From Mucilaginibacter dorajii (GTDB lineage Bacteria > Bacteroidota > Bacteroidia > Sphingobacteriales > Sphingobacteriaceae): a stretch of 64,000 nucleotides of DNA. The stretch covers positions 434,001 to 498,000 of the forward strand of contig NZ_JANTYS010000001.1 of the NCBI RefSeq assembly GCF_024808255.1, read 5' to 3'. Within the stretch, counting starts at the first letter, position 1. The number at the start of each line of letters is the position of its first letter. This document shows, in pieces, positions 36,054 to 46,582 of this stretch. The position numbers and the translations under genes were made by a program. The notes beneath the pieces are model-generated. The model ran no database searches, was not told the origin of the DNA, and worked only from the letters and a program-made list of their open reading frames with translations.

Positions 36054-37235
36054 TTAAAGAGATAGCAATTTTTTATAGTCCGAGGTAACATCTTTGGCCA
36101 TGATCTCATGGTCCTCAATGCTCGGGTGACCGGTACATCCGCGCGGCGTAATGATGTTATGGAAATAGATCAGCGCAACAGGTTTATCATTCGGAAACTT
36201 CTGGTCTACGCCAGCCTTTACTCTTGATAAACAAGTTTCCAGTGTTTGCTTCTTCTCACCTTTCATCATTGGGCTGTTTAATAAGGCGATCTTTACCCCG
36301 GGATGCATCTGCTTTAATCGGGATATAAAATTGATGTAGGTTTCAACGAATTTATCGTTATCAAACGCGCCGCGTGGCACTTTCCCATCACCGTTACTCA
36401 GGTCGTTAGTCCCAAGTGCAATGCTGATAACGTCAGGCTTGACTGATGAAAAATCCCAGGGTGTTCTTTCGTTTATATTTAATGTCAATCTATCATACAC
36501 CTGCGGCATGGTCGGTCCATCAGAATTCCAGTTGCGGTAACAGCCGATACCGCTCACACTATTGACGATAAACTCGCAGTTCAAGGCTCTCGCCACCCGC
36601 GGACCGTACGCAAAATAGGAATTATGATGATCACCATAGACTCCGGTACCACAAGGACCTTCTGAAACGTCTGATGCAGCCCCGCAAGTGATGCTGTTGC
36701 CGATAAACTCAATGAATGATTTCCGCCTCGGCATGAACGATTGTACATCCGGCGCCTGTATTTTCAATACCAGTATCCCGCCTGTGGTCGCTTCAGTAGT
36801 TTTATAAATGGTCAATGTATGTCTGCCTTCGGACACGGCTGTGATATCGACTTCTTTGGCTGCACCTTTTTCGACTTTTATACGTTCTCCATACCTGCCA
36901 TCCAATTCGTACTGAATATAGCCGACACCAACATTTTTGGCCAAAGCAAAAGTGGCTTTACAGGTGCTGCCTGTGAACTGAACCGAAAAGTGGGCGGCAG
37001 TTGAGATCAATTCCAGGCCGTCATCTCCAAGACGTGTTCTACCGACGGGCTGTAAAGCTTTCGGTCCAAGTTCAGCCGATCTTTGGTGTGGTAACGGCGT
37101 TGCCGGTCCTGACGCTTGTTTTTTATTTAAAAAACAAGCATTGAACAGTAGTGAAGTGGTTAGTATGCCGAGTGTCGACGCAAGCCGCAACGATTTGCGA
37201 TTTAAAGATCGGCTCTGTAAATATTTCATTCTCAT
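36054..37235 (-). CDS. CE2-like SGNH acetyl esterase, lipoprotein
   Basis: A 393-residue lipoprotein with lipobox LLFNACF. An N-terminal jelly-roll domain (residues about 60-160) is followed by an SGNH hydrolase. FIGNSITCG holds the nucleophile Ser, IALGTNDLS gives the block III Asn/Asp, and GHPSIEDH the catalytic His near the end. This two-domain layout is that of carbohydrate esterase family 2, which deacetylates glucomannan and xylan. It starts 8 nt after the stop of the upstream gene. The ATG at 37229 is an alternative start. Confidence 0.8.
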   Translation of the reverse strand: MRMKYLQSRSLNRKSLRLASTLGILTTSLLFNACFLNKKQASGPATPLPHQRSAELGPKALQPVGRTRLGDDGLELISTAAHFSVQFTGSTCKATFALAKNVGVGYIQYELDGRYGERIKVEKGAAKEVDITAVSEGRHTLTIYKTTEATTGGILVLKIQAPDVQSFMPRRKSFIEFIGNSITCGAASDVSEGPCGTGVYGDHHNSYFAYGPRVARALNCEFIVNSVSGIGCYRNWNSDGPTMPQVYDRLTLNINERTPWDFSSVKPDVISIALGTNDLSNGDGKVPRGAFDNDKFVETYINFISRLKQMHPGVKIALLNSPMMKGEKKQTLETCLSRVKAGVDQKFPNDKPVALIYFHNIITPRGCTGHPSIEDHEIMAKDVTSDYKKLLSL

Positions 37236-37242
37236 ATATTGG

Positions 37243-38661
37243 TTATTGTTTAATGGTATCAATCGGCCAGTCGTCGGTCCTGAACAGGTTCACCGGCAGG
37301 CCCTTTTTACTGAAAAGCGTCGCCGTTGCATCTCCTGAAAAAGCATATCGCACCGCTTTTGGGTGCTTAATATCATCATTCCACACGACGACGCTATTCC
37401 CTTTGATCTCCGCATTCGCGGGAACAAATGTTTTATCTTTTCCGGAAATATAGAAGCCCCGAATATTTTTCTCCTGGCTGCTTAACCCATTTTCCGTATG
37501 CTTAAATGACAAGGTCATTTTGTTGCCGTCTATTCTGAAACTGTCATATTGCGGGACCATGTAAGTCAGTCCCCTGATCCCGTAATGGTCTCCTAAAGCA
37601 AGGTCGCCTAATCTCAAACCTACCTCTTTTTTTCTTTTTGGGTGGAGATCCGTGATGTCGTCTACCAGGTCCATAGTGAGTACCATTCCCGTTTTTTGTA
37701 CCGACAGCACTTTCGATTGATCTTCCCGGATCAATGCGCCGGACAATTTTTTTCCATAGCCTGACCACGGCGCGATCTGGACATAATAAAAAGGCATGTC
37801 CTCATTCCACAGTTCCCGCCAGGACCTGATGAGTGTTGTGAGCAACCTTTTATAGGTATGCTGTCCGACATTCGCCTCACCCTGGTACCAAAGGATACCG
37901 GTGACTGGTAGATCCTTAAGGGGATAGATCATGGCGTTGAAGACCTCGCCCGGTTCTGTTGATGCATATTTATTAGGGCGGAGTTTGTTTGCTGCATTGT
38001 TCAATGCAGTGTCGGTTCTGATCGCTTCCCCCGGCAAAAATGGTTCGCCGGCGGATCCGCCCCAACTGGCATTGATGATGCCAACAGGTACGTGTAATTG
38101 TTTCTGTAATCTGACGGCAAAAAAGTATCCCACGGCACTGAAGGATCTGATCACCTTTGGCGTAGCTTTTTCCCATTTGGCATTGATACTTTCGGCAGGA
38201 AAGGAAGCGGTCAGTTTGGGCACCTGCAGGAGCCGGACAGAATCATTGTCGGTTTTGGGGATGTCATCATCATATTTTAACCCCCAGTTCATGGACATGT
38301 CCATATTGCTTTGGCCGCTGCAGATCCATACTTCTCCAATAAGAATGTCTTTCAGTATGATCGTATTCCTCCCGTCGATCCTGATCGTATACGGGCCGCC
38401 TGCCGCGGGCGTATGTATCGTAAATGACCATTTACCGTTACCCTTTACAACAGCTGTATCTTTGGCAGTTTCCCAGGAAGGCTGGATATTCACCTTTTCC
38501 GTTGGATTGCCCCAGCCCCAGATCCTAACGGCAGACCTTTGCCGGAGTACCATTCCGTCTGACAGCACAGAAGGTAAGGAAATGTCGGCCATGGCCAGCC
38601 TGCTTATGAGGACAAGGAGTATTGTCAGCGAGATCCGCAAAGTATTATGAGGTTTTCTCAT
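37243..38661 (-). CDS. Sialate-O-acetylesterase-type (SASA/CE20-like) esterase
   Basis: A 472-residue secreted protein with a signal peptide (MRKPHNTLRISLTILLV, ending LAMAD). LPSVLSDGMVLRQ is the usual mature start. WICSGQSNMD carries the nucleophile Ser, GILWYQGEANVG gives a conserved QGE block, and DLHPKRKKEVG carries the catalytic Asp-x-x-His. In mannan loci such enzymes remove acetyl groups from polysaccharides rather than from sialic acid. The start at 38661 is chosen for its clean signal peptide; upstream ATGs at 38694 and 38715 are possible. Confidence 0.8.
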   Translation of the reverse strand: MRKPHNTLRISLTILLVLISRLAMADISLPSVLSDGMVLRQRSAVRIWGWGNPTEKVNIQPSWETAKDTAVVKGNGKWSFTIHTPAAGGPYTIRIDGRNTIILKDILIGEVWICSGQSNMDMSMNWGLKYDDDIPKTDNDSVRLLQVPKLTASFPAESINAKWEKATPKVIRSFSAVGYFFAVRLQKQLHVPVGIINASWGGSAGEPFLPGEAIRTDTALNNAANKLRPNKYASTEPGEVFNAMIYPLKDLPVTGILWYQGEANVGQHTYKRLLTTLIRSWRELWNEDMPFYYVQIAPWSGYGKKLSGALIREDQSKVLSVQKTGMVLTMDLVDDITDLHPKRKKEVGLRLGDLALGDHYGIRGLTYMVPQYDSFRIDGNKMTLSFKHTENGLSSQEKNIRGFYISGKDKTFVPANAEIKGNSVVVWNDDIKHPKAVRYAFSGDATATLFSKKGLPVNLFRTDDWPIDTIKQ

Positions 38662-38731
38662 AAAATTTAGTTTTAAAGTTGCTCCTCTTTTCATTTTATT
38701 CCATTTGTTTGTCAATGATTAAAAAAGAACC

Positions 38732-39961
38732 TTAACTATTCAACAAGTTTTGAACCCTTTTTATGATCTCCAGACAGGCGCGGCTGTTATGATAAGGACA
38801 TTTCCAGATCCCTACCTTATCCTCGCCGGGCATAATGCATCCGTCCTCCAGTGCCCCCCAAAACCATTCACCGCGTTCCTTATCGATGATATGAGCTTTG
38901 GTATATTCCCAGGACTTCAGGGAAAGGGAGAGGTCCCCGGGTTCTCCGCTCAACTGATACGCATTAAAGAATCCGACCATTGCCTCGGCCTGTACCCACC
39001 AATGCCGCTCACTGATCAACTCATGCTTTGAAGGTTCAAACTCGTAGCTCAGGCTTCCATCCCCGGCCAGGCCTTCAGCCGCCGCCCGTGCCAGCCGCTG
39101 TGCTATCATCTCAAACTCAGGGATCAATTGCTCATCTTGAATGATCTCTGCGGCTTCCAGCAACAGCCAGGCCGCTTCAATATCATGTCCATAAGAAACT
39201 GTATCTGATTTCGCGACCCAATTTTCATCGAAGAACAAAATGAGGTGGCCTGATTCAGGGCTGATGATATGATCGCGGAAAATTTCCAGCAACAGCCGTA
39301 TCTGCTGACGCAGTTCTTCGTTGGGCCAGCTGATATAAAGGGTGGCATAGGCCTCCAGGACATGGAGGTGGGTATTCATTGTTTTCTTCTCGTTCGCATC
39401 CTTCGGACTCAAACGGAGATCATTCAACTCCTTCCAGTCGCGCTGATAGGCTTCGAAATAACCAAGTCTGCCTCTGTCGAAAGTCCGCTCGATCAGTAAG
39501 TGATAAAGCTGTTTTGAAAGTTCCAGTGCCCGGGGCTCATCAAATGCCTGATGGTACTCACTTAAACCATAAATGGTAAATGCAATAGCATAAACCTGCT
39601 TTTTCATATCAAGGGGAACACCGTTCACATCGACGGTCCAATAAACACCACCATACTCCTGGTCGATAAAACGCAGCAGCATATAATCATAGGCGCGTTT
39701 GGCAGTTTGATGATACCTGGGATCTCGTCGCAGTTTATAAGCGGCGGAAAATGTCCACAGTATCCTGGCATTCAATACCGCGCCTTTCGGCGCTGTCGCA
39801 TCGTGTTCATTGTTACCATCGATCCGGCCGATAAATCCGCCGTGTACGGAATCACAGGTTTCCGACATCCAGAAATCAAGTATATCATCTAAGGCCTGAG
39901 ACACTTCATGCTTATAGTTTGTTAAAGCGGCTGCGAATGTTATTGCTGAATTGCTGATCAT
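38732..39961 (-). CDS. Mannobiose/cellobiose 2-epimerase (AGE family)
   Basis: A 409-residue cytoplasmic enzyme of the N-acylglucosamine 2-epimerase fold. MNTHLHVLEAY, SYGHDIEAAWLL, ERHWWVQAEAM and WKCPYHNSRACLE are family blocks carrying the catalytic histidines. It converts beta-1,4-mannobiose to beta-mannosyl-glucose, the substrate of the GH130 enzyme encoded next. No signal peptide is present, consistent with action after uptake. The adjacent phosphorylase supports mannobiose over cellobiose as the physiological substrate. Confidence 0.9.
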   Translation of the reverse strand: MISNSAITFAAALTNYKHEVSQALDDILDFWMSETCDSVHGGFIGRIDGNNEHDATAPKGAVLNARILWTFSAAYKLRRDPRYHQTAKRAYDYMLLRFIDQEYGGVYWTVDVNGVPLDMKKQVYAIAFTIYGLSEYHQAFDEPRALELSKQLYHLLIERTFDRGRLGYFEAYQRDWKELNDLRLSPKDANEKKTMNTHLHVLEAYATLYISWPNEELRQQIRLLLEIFRDHIISPESGHLILFFDENWVAKSDTVSYGHDIEAAWLLLEAAEIIQDEQLIPEFEMIAQRLARAAAEGLAGDGSLSYEFEPSKHELISERHWWVQAEAMVGFFNAYQLSGEPGDLSLSLKSWEYTKAHIIDKERGEWFWGALEDGCIMPGEDKVGIWKCPYHNSRACLEIIKRVQNLLNS

Positions 39962-39986
39962 TTTACCTTGGTTTATATGGGCAGAT

Positions 39987-41174
39987 TTATTGGACTAATA
40001 CCAGTTTGTTCGCGTCGATGATATGACAGATCGACTGGACAGATCCGGCAGACCTGAGCTGGTCTTCCGGTGTATTCATCACATAGTCCAGTAAGCAATC
40101 TACTGAACTCAAAGCCACGTGCTGCCTGGTGTCAGAAGATGCATAATAGATGAGAACCGATCCGTCCTCATTTTTGATCCACCCGTTGCTGAACACTACA
40201 TTAGAGACATCACCAACACGTTCTTCACCCTCGGGCGCGATAAAGTAACCGTTAGGCTTATGGATTACTTTCGTAATGTCATTGAGATCGGTTAGGAACA
40301 TATAGAGCACATAACGGAGACCTGCCGCAGTGTTCCGTACGCCGTGGGCGAGGTGAAGCCAGCCGAATCCTGTTTTTATCGGCGCGGGGCCCAGACCATT
40401 CTTTGCTTCATATACCGTATGATATTGCTTCCGGTCGATCACCAGTTCTTCAGCTATCATGGCATTTTCCATCGAACTGCTCAAACCGAAACCAATACCT
40501 CCGCCTTTTCCGGCTTCTATAAAACTGTCCTGTGGTCTGGTATAAAAACCGTATCTCCCGTCAACGAACTCCGGATGCAAGACAACATTCCGTTGCTGCG
40601 GAGAGGGGGTTTTGAGATCTGGCAAACGATCCCAGGTAACCAGGTCCTTGGTCCTTACGATACCACATTGTGCTACAGCCGAGCTTTGATCACCTTCCGG
40701 AGCATCGGGCGCGCGGCGTTCTGTACAAAAGAGGCCATAGATCCAGCCATCTTCGTGGGCAACCAGGCGCATATCGTAGATATTTGTGTCAGGTGTTTCG
40801 TTTTCAGGGATCAGGCATGGACGCTCCCAGAACCGAAAATTATCGATTCCGTTATCGCTTTCTGCAACCGCAAAGAACGACTTCCTGTCAGCCCCCTCAA
40901 CGCGGACCACCAACAGATACTTACCATTAAGTTTGATCGCCCCTGAATTGAATGTCGCATTGATCCCGAACCTTTCCATCAGATTCGGGTTGGTTTCCGG
41001 GTTAAGGTCATAGCGCCATTCAACAGGTACATGCCTGGGGGTAATTACTGGATTTTTATACCTGGTATATATCCCGTTACTTTCATCCTGGCGGGCATTT
41101 GTCTTCGTGATCAATGCTTCCTGTGCAGCTTTTAATTCGGTGTAACGCTGTTGAAATGTTGTTGTAGAGTTCAT
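39987..41174 (-). CDS. GH130 4-O-beta-mannosyl-glucose phosphorylase
   Basis: A 395-residue cytoplasmic phosphorylase. The five-bladed propeller family GH130 is recognised by [33 protein letters not shown] (Asp at about residue 134 as general acid), [14 protein letters not shown] and [11 protein letters not shown]. It splits mannosyl-glucose with phosphate to mannose-1-phosphate and glucose, saving one ATP. The ATG at 41174 ([11 protein letters not shown]) is preferred to 41222. It lies between the symporter and the epimerase, as in the Bacteroides mannan catabolic pathway. Confidence 0.9.
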   Translation of the reverse strand: MNSTTTFQQRYTELKAAQEALITKTNARQDESNGIYTRYKNPVITPRHVPVEWRYDLNPETNPNLMERFGINATFNSGAIKLNGKYLLVVRVEGADRKSFFAVAESDNGIDNFRFWERPCLIPENETPDTNIYDMRLVAHEDGWIYGLFCTERRAPDAPEGDQSSAVAQCGIVRTKDLVTWDRLPDLKTPSPQQRNVVLHPEFVDGRYGFYTRPQDSFIEAGKGGGIGFGLSSSMENAMIAEELVIDRKQYHTVYEAKNGLGPAPIKTGFGWLHLAHGVRNTAAGLRYVLYMFLTDLNDITKVIHKPNGYFIAPEGEERVGDVSNVVFSNGWIKNEDGSVLIYYASSDTRQHVALSSVDCLLDYVMNTPEDQLRSAGSVQSICHIIDANKLVLVQ

Positions 41175-41234
41175 GAATTGATGATTTAATAGAGCGCCGG
41201 CCTTGCCGGTCGATATGGCCATAATTTTGTGATT

Positions 41235-43067
41235 TTAGTTTTCCAGTTTGTCCCACCAGTTCCGTTTAAGTATATAGGCTACGATTGCCAGTATGACCAA
41301 AGTGATGACAAGTGGCGTTTGCATTGACAGGATAAAGTACATAGGTAATATGGTGAGGCAGAGTTGCGCGATGATCCCCACCACCACATTTACCATATCG
41401 CGGCCGAACTCCTTATTTTCTTTAAAGGCAGGGTTGTCGATAAGTACGAGTGTTTTGACCGGCGCCCAAAAGCCCCAGGGCCGTACGGTTGCGTAAAAGT
41501 TTTTTAAAACATTGATATCCGTAGGCCGGGCAGAATAGGTACCGATCACGGAACCTGCGAGTGAGATCAAAAAAAGCAATGGCCAAAGGTATAGTGGTAA
41601 TGTATCCGGAAAGATAAACGGAAATGTCAATGCCGCCGCGATACCAGCCAGCATCCCCCAGAAAAATCCTGCGGCATTAAATCGCCACCAATGCCATTTG
41701 AGCACGTTCGCAGCAATATAGCCTCCGTACAAGGCACCGACGATCCATTGCAATATGCTGTTGACATCCTTTACGAAGAAACCAAGGATCACACCTATGG
41801 CGACTACTAAAATACCCACGAGGTAGTTCGTTGCAATGATCTTCCGGTTAGATGCCTGAGGATCGATATATTTTAGATAAATATCATTGATAATATAGGC
41901 TTGCGCCGCATTCAGTGTGCCGGAAAAAGTGCCCATGAACGCACCCAGCAGACCGGTCAGGACAATACCCAGAACACCCGCGGGAAGAAAAGCATCCATC
42001 GCACCCGGAAGCAGCCTTTCGAAATCATAGACTCCGGTCTCTGTTACGATATTCAGCTTGTTGAAATATAGCAATGACAGGACCGTCAATCCGATGACCA
42101 GTGAATAGCGTATGGGCAATAGAACGATCGAAACGAAGCCTGTCATTTTGGACGCATCCTTAGGGGATTGAGTTGACAGTACTTTTTGCATATCGTAATT
42201 TGGCGCAGGGCCAGCCAAGCTGGCCAGAATACCTTTGAAAGACATCATCATGAAAAAGATGCCGAACAATGAGAACCCGTCATCACTGATCTTTTTATTC
42301 GCAGCAGGTATAATGTTCCGCCAATCCAGGTCGTCAAGTTTCCAGTGGAAGAATGGGGTGAACCAGCCGGGGGGCGCGACGATATGTTGATGCTGTAAAT
42401 TAATGGCAGCAATGATCGCGACAGCGATACATCCAACTGTCATGATCGCATACTTGATCACGTCCCCCATGACAATACTGTGCATTCCGCCCAGTATCGA
42501 ATAAAACATGGCGAACGCGGTAAAGATGATCCCATAAAAATGTGCAACATACTGCGGTGGAATGGATACAGGTACGTAGGGTTGTACATATCGCCAGGGA
42601 ACAAATATCTCAATGAATTTTCCGAGACCTACAAATCCATACACGAGGAAGCCAAGGCAGCCGATCAGCGCAAATGCAACCACGATATTATGCGAGGCCT
42701 TTACGCCCGGGCCGCTTAATCCAAATCTAGTTGCCAGCCATCCCGCCCCTGTATCAGCGTTCGATCGCCTTAACCATTTCGCCAGATATACCATGTTAAA
42801 TACCTGGTTGAACACCGGCCATAACCAGGGTATCCAGATACTTTTCAGTCCATAAACGAAACACAAGGATACCATCCACATCGTGCCGCTGATATCGAAC
42901 ATATCTGAAGCGTCGCTCAATCCGAGCATATACCAGGGCAACGACCTTCCGCCCATCAAGTAGCTGTCCTTATTTTCCCTTGACTTGTTCTTATAGTACC
43001 AACCTAAACCGATCATCATAATGAGGTAGGAGAGGATGATGGTAATATCAATAAATTGTAATCGCAT
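41235..43067 (-). CDS. SSS-family sodium/sugar symporter (mannobiose transporter)
   Basis: A 610-residue inner-membrane protein with about 14 hydrophobic segments. It begins with the SSS-family opening IIILSYLIMMIGLGWYY, followed by YLMGGRSLPWYMLGLS. GHAGxxF-like blocks later fit the sodium:solute symporter family. The three next genes in the same operon suggest that the substrate is mannobiose or another manno-oligosaccharide. The substrate cannot be read from the sequence. Confidence 0.85.
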   Translation of the reverse strand: MRLQFIDITIILSYLIMMIGLGWYYKNKSRENKDSYLMGGRSLPWYMLGLSDASDMFDISGTMWMVSLCFVYGLKSIWIPWLWPVFNQVFNMVYLAKWLRRSNADTGAGWLATRFGLSGPGVKASHNIVVAFALIGCLGFLVYGFVGLGKFIEIFVPWRYVQPYVPVSIPPQYVAHFYGIIFTAFAMFYSILGGMHSIVMGDVIKYAIMTVGCIAVAIIAAINLQHQHIVAPPGWFTPFFHWKLDDLDWRNIIPAANKKISDDGFSLFGIFFMMMSFKGILASLAGPAPNYDMQKVLSTQSPKDASKMTGFVSIVLLPIRYSLVIGLTVLSLLYFNKLNIVTETGVYDFERLLPGAMDAFLPAGVLGIVLTGLLGAFMGTFSGTLNAAQAYIINDIYLKYIDPQASNRKIIATNYLVGILVVAIGVILGFFVKDVNSILQWIVGALYGGYIAANVLKWHWWRFNAAGFFWGMLAGIAAALTFPFIFPDTLPLYLWPLLFLISLAGSVIGTYSARPTDINVLKNFYATVRPWGFWAPVKTLVLIDNPAFKENKEFGRDMVNVVVGIIAQLCLTILPMYFILSMQTPLVITLVILAIVAYILKRNWWDKLEN

Positions 43068-43138
43068 ATTATTTGTTTGTAGTCTGCTGACCTGTTTCCT
43101 GCACCGCGGACTACTTCTGATTTAAATTAGCTCGTTTT

Positions 43139-43444
43139 TTAAAGCTGGTGTATAATGAGGTTGATGAACTGTACGAAGTCTTTGCTTTTAGCTTTCCGGA
43201 GGTAACCGGGATCAAGTAATATATCCCTTTCCACGATCCTCGTTAGGGTATGCATAATTTTACCTGACCAGGTTTCGGGCAATCCTGTCGGGAAACGAAT
43301 TTCATCCGGCTTTGTGATGGGCCGGATAATCCTAATACGTGAAAAGATACCGGCAATATCCTTACGAAGGCGCCCGGAATATTCGGCGCTACAGGTATAA
43401 GCCTGGCAAGATTGTTCAAAAGATGTAAAAGTCATTGTGACCAT
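43139..43444 (-). CDS. Small hypothetical protein, first in mannan operon
   Basis: A 101-residue soluble protein with an IKPxxR-rich middle and a helical C-terminus ending FVQFINLIIHQL. No family recognised. It lies 71 bp upstream of the symporter in the same orientation and could be the first gene of the operon. Start 43444 or the ATG three codons later. Coding is plausible but not certain. Confidence 0.4.
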   Translation of the reverse strand: MVTMTFTSFEQSCQAYTCSAEYSGRLRKDIAGIFSRIRIIRPITKPDEIRFPTGLPETWSGKIMHTLTRIVERDILLDPGYLRKAKSKDFVQFINLIIHQL

Positions 43445-44132
43445 TATATGGTTATTAAGTTGGTTCAGTCATTTGAGCCGGGCGCCTTCCTTTAACATTA
43501 CACGTATCCTATCCCGATCACGGGCTGCCCCAAAAAAAGTGAATGGTCAAAAATGATAAGAACTATGTCCTCGTTTGCTTAAAAAATATGGCTGATTTGT
43601 TTACCTGGTATGACCCGGTGGTAAGCAATACTGAATATACAAGCAGTTATTTTGCATCATCAGCAGTTACCGATAATGAAGATTTTTCGCGGGGAAACCG
43701 GCCTGAATGTTTTGAAATAGCCTGAATAATACGATTTAAAAACAGCCTGATCGCTTGTGTCTCGGGGAAATGATAACAGCTATCGCAATTAATCAGCCCC
43801 GGGGGGAGGATCAGCCTGGTCTTTTTAAAACACTCACGATATTATGGGGTGATCTTAACATTTGGGACCGTACTTCCGAAGATTTGCGACCCCTTCATTG
43901 TCCAAATTTGCCGATACCATAGATCAATTAGCAAACCTGTAGTAGCATAAACCTGAATCAGCGTCTCGGAACATACGCTGCAATTTGCCGCCCGGTCGGG
44001 CATCGCTGACCGGTGATGCATTTTGAAGAAAGCGGGCCGACTGAAAAATGTGCGGAGCAAGATGAGGGAAGTTCGACAGGAACAAAGGTTGCTTGGTGCG
44101 CGGGGGGAAAATACATTTAAATCATAGTAATC
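43445..44132. other. Divergent promoter region of mannan locus
   Basis: This 688-bp gap separates the minus-strand operon from the GH26 genes. Only short open frames are found, and none looks coding. A run of related ATTTGGGA, ATTTGCGA and CAAATTTGCC words occurs at about 43858-43910. They could be regulator half-sites, but this is not certain. No RNA gene is seen. Confidence 0.35.
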
Positions 44133-45329
44133 ATGAATTACAAAAGCGGGAAGAATTATATGAACGGAAATCTGAAGATCATTACGGTTATCACCTTTTT
44201 GTTGATCTTTAATAGCAGCACGGGGTATGGTCAGCATGCCAGGCTAGCAGATAAAAAAGCATCCGGAGCAACGGTGGCCCTGGGTGATAACCTTTATTAC
44301 CTTGCACAGAATTTTATTCTTTTCGGACATCAGCATGCCATGGAATACGGTCACGGCTGGAGTGGCGACGCGGAACGTTCCGATGTGAAGTCGGTTACCG
44401 GTTCCAACCCTGCTGTCGTTGGGATTGATATTTCCGAAATCACCAATGTGCCGGCACTCCAAAGTTCGTACAATCAGGAAAAACTGCGTAAGGAGGTCGT
44501 TGAAACCAATAAACGAGGCGGCATAACGACCATTGCCTGGCATTTTTCCAACCCGGTTTCACCCGGCGGCTTTTACTGGAATGATTCCCTGTCAGTTCCT
44601 GCCGTTAAATACATCATTCCCGGTGGGCTATACCATGAAAAGTATAAGGAAATCCTTCGGATGATCGGCCGTTGGGCCATTTCGTTAAAGGATAGTTCGG
44701 GGAATGATATTCCTGTCATATTTCGTCCTTTCCATGAAATGGACGGAGACTGGTTCTGGTGGGGAAAAGCGCATTGTTCGAAAGCGGAGTTCAAAAAGCT
44801 TTGGCAATTCACCGTTCGGTACCTTAAAAAAGATTGTGCGGTACACAATTTTATCTATGCCTTTTCCCCCGACTGCAAATTTGAGAATACGGCAGATTAC
44901 CTGGACCGGTACCCCGGGGACAGGTGGGTTGATCTTTTGGGCATGGATGATTATGCCGATCTGGGCCGGGACGGCTATCATCTTGATAATGCAGTAAAGA
45001 AACTAAAAATTGTTTCAGACTATGCAGTTAAAGCAAAGAAGTTGGCAGCCTTTACAGAAACGGGTCTGGAATCGATACCCAATGCCACCTGGTGGACACA
45101 GGTTCTTTTAAGAGCAATCAAGGGACAAGGACTCAAATTGTCCTATGTCCTTGTATGGAGAAATGATATGCATAGCCCGACACATTTTTATGCACCATTC
45201 CCAGGTCAGGTCAGCAGTGACGATTTTATCAGATTTTATCATGATCCTTATACTTTATTCGAATCGGACATAAAAACACTGGGGATTTCCTCGGTTGCCG
45301 GGAACCAATACACCGGATCTCAACCCTGA
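44133..45329 (+). CDS. GH26 beta-mannanase
   Basis: A 398-residue secreted GH26 glycoside hydrolase. The signal peptide ends STGYGQ. The acid/base Glu202 lies in RPFHEMDGDWFWWG, and the nucleophile is Glu309 in FTETGLES. Both are present, so it should be active. A second ATG at 44160 gives a shorter signal peptide. It forms an operon-like pair with the second GH26 at 45384 and would cut internal beta-1,4-mannosyl bonds in the periplasm or outside the cell. Confidence 0.9.
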   Translation: MNYKSGKNYMNGNLKIITVITFLLIFNSSTGYGQHARLADKKASGATVALGDNLYYLAQNFILFGHQHAMEYGHGWSGDAERSDVKSVTGSNPAVVGIDISEITNVPALQSSYNQEKLRKEVVETNKRGGITTIAWHFSNPVSPGGFYWNDSLSVPAVKYIIPGGLYHEKYKEILRMIGRWAISLKDSSGNDIPVIFRPFHEMDGDWFWWGKAHCSKAEFKKLWQFTVRYLKKDCAVHNFIYAFSPDCKFENTADYLDRYPGDRWVDLLGMDDYADLGRDGYHLDNAVKKLKIVSDYAVKAKKLAAFTETGLESIPNATWWTQVLLRAIKGQGLKLSYVLVWRNDMHSPTHFYAPFPGQVSSDDFIRFYHDPYTLFESDIKTLGISSVAGNQYTGSQP

Positions 45330-45383
45330 TCAATTACCACTTTACCAATTACTACACCTGAAATTTAACTTTTTGATCTGGTT

Positions 45384-46514
45384 ATGAAGCATAAACACCT
45401 CGTCCTTTTGGTTTTCCTTCTGAAAACTTCATTTGCTTTCACACAGACTGACCGGCCAACTGATAAAGAGAGTACACCAGAGGCTGTCCATCTGTATAAA
45501 AAACTGAAAAGCCTGAACGGAAAATACCTCGTCGGTCATCAGGACGCGCTGGCTTATGGTGTCAACTGGAAGTATGTTGACAGCGCATCGGATATCAAAA
45601 ATCTGGTCGGCGATTATCCCGCGTTATACGGATGGGAGCTTGGAGGCATAGAACAAGGGGCACCGAAAAACCTTGATGGCGTGCCGTTTGACGCGATGCG
45701 GCAATTTATCAAGGATGGCTATAGACGCGGAGGCGTCATTACGATCAGCTGGCACGCCCGCAACCCGGTAAACGACAGTACAGCCTGGGATACCACCAGG
45801 CATTCTGTTGCCAATATCCTTCCGGGACAGCGGTATCATAAGAAATTTGTACGGAATCTTAACCGTGTCGCGGTGTTTCTGAGTTCACTAAAAGATGACA
45901 CCGGCAAACCGATACCCATACTATTCCGGCCTTTTCATGAATGTACAGGAAACTGGTTTTGGTGGGGCGTTACCGGGGGCAACCCGTCAGAGTTCAAACA
46001 GCTTTTCAGATTCACTGTCGGTTATCTTCGTGAAAAAATGAAATTACATAACTTGCTGATCGTCTATAATACAGGTACAGAATATGATAATGAAGACGAA
46101 TTTTTAAGGCTCTATCCCGGCGATGATATTGCTGACGTCGTATCCTTTGATACCTATGAGCGCGGAGACCCTGAACTTAGCTATGATTTCGCAGAAAAAT
46201 TGGACAGTAAACTGGGTATTGCAGAACGGATGGCTGCCAGACACGATAAGATCGGAGCAATAGCGGAGATCGGATACAACGGAATTCCGTTGAGCCGGTG
46301 GTTCACAAAGATCATTGAACCCGTATTTAAAAAACATAAGTTTGCATATATGCTACTTTGGCGGAATGCAGGCTATCATTTAAAAAGCGGCAAAATGGAA
46401 TATTATGCGCCTTTTGCAGGACATCCCTCGGCAAGTGATTTTTTAGATTTCTATAAGGCCCCGGAAACGATCTTTGGTCAGGAAGCGAAGGAACTAAGTT
46501 TTTACACCCCATAA
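45384..46514 (+). CDS. GH26 beta-mannanase, second copy
   Basis: A 376-residue secreted GH26 enzyme with a signal peptide ending FAFTQ. The acid/base Glu186 lies in RPFHECTGNWFWWG and the nucleophile Glu295 in AIAEIGYNG. YLVGHQDALAYG and WHARNPV are further family blocks, the last common in GH26 enzymes that release mannobiose. It lies 54 bp after the first GH26; the two differ clearly along their length and are not a recent duplication. A mannobiose-forming exo-enzyme is plausible for one of them. Confidence 0.9.
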   Translation: MKHKHLVLLVFLLKTSFAFTQTDRPTDKESTPEAVHLYKKLKSLNGKYLVGHQDALAYGVNWKYVDSASDIKNLVGDYPALYGWELGGIEQGAPKNLDGVPFDAMRQFIKDGYRRGGVITISWHARNPVNDSTAWDTTRHSVANILPGQRYHKKFVRNLNRVAVFLSSLKDDTGKPIPILFRPFHECTGNWFWWGVTGGNPSEFKQLFRFTVGYLREKMKLHNLLIVYNTGTEYDNEDEFLRLYPGDDIADVVSFDTYERGDPELSYDFAEKLDSKLGIAERMAARHDKIGAIAEIGYNGIPLSRWFTKIIEPVFKKHKFAYMLLWRNAGYHLKSGKMEYYAPFAGHPSASDFLDFYKAPETIFGQEAKELSFYTP

Positions 46515-46582
46515 AGGATGCGTTAATATTGAAAATATTGCCGTTTAAACTATGAATTAATATATTCAATCTGGCTTTGCTG

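Noticed and set aside
43543..43725. Plus-strand frame of 60 codons upstream of GH26
   Set aside because: No motif, no following operon partner and no ribosome-binding context; more likely chance.
43842..44237. Minus-strand frame of 131 codons in the divergent promoter region
   Set aside because: It overlaps the start of the GH26 gene in antisense, and its composition is not protein-like.
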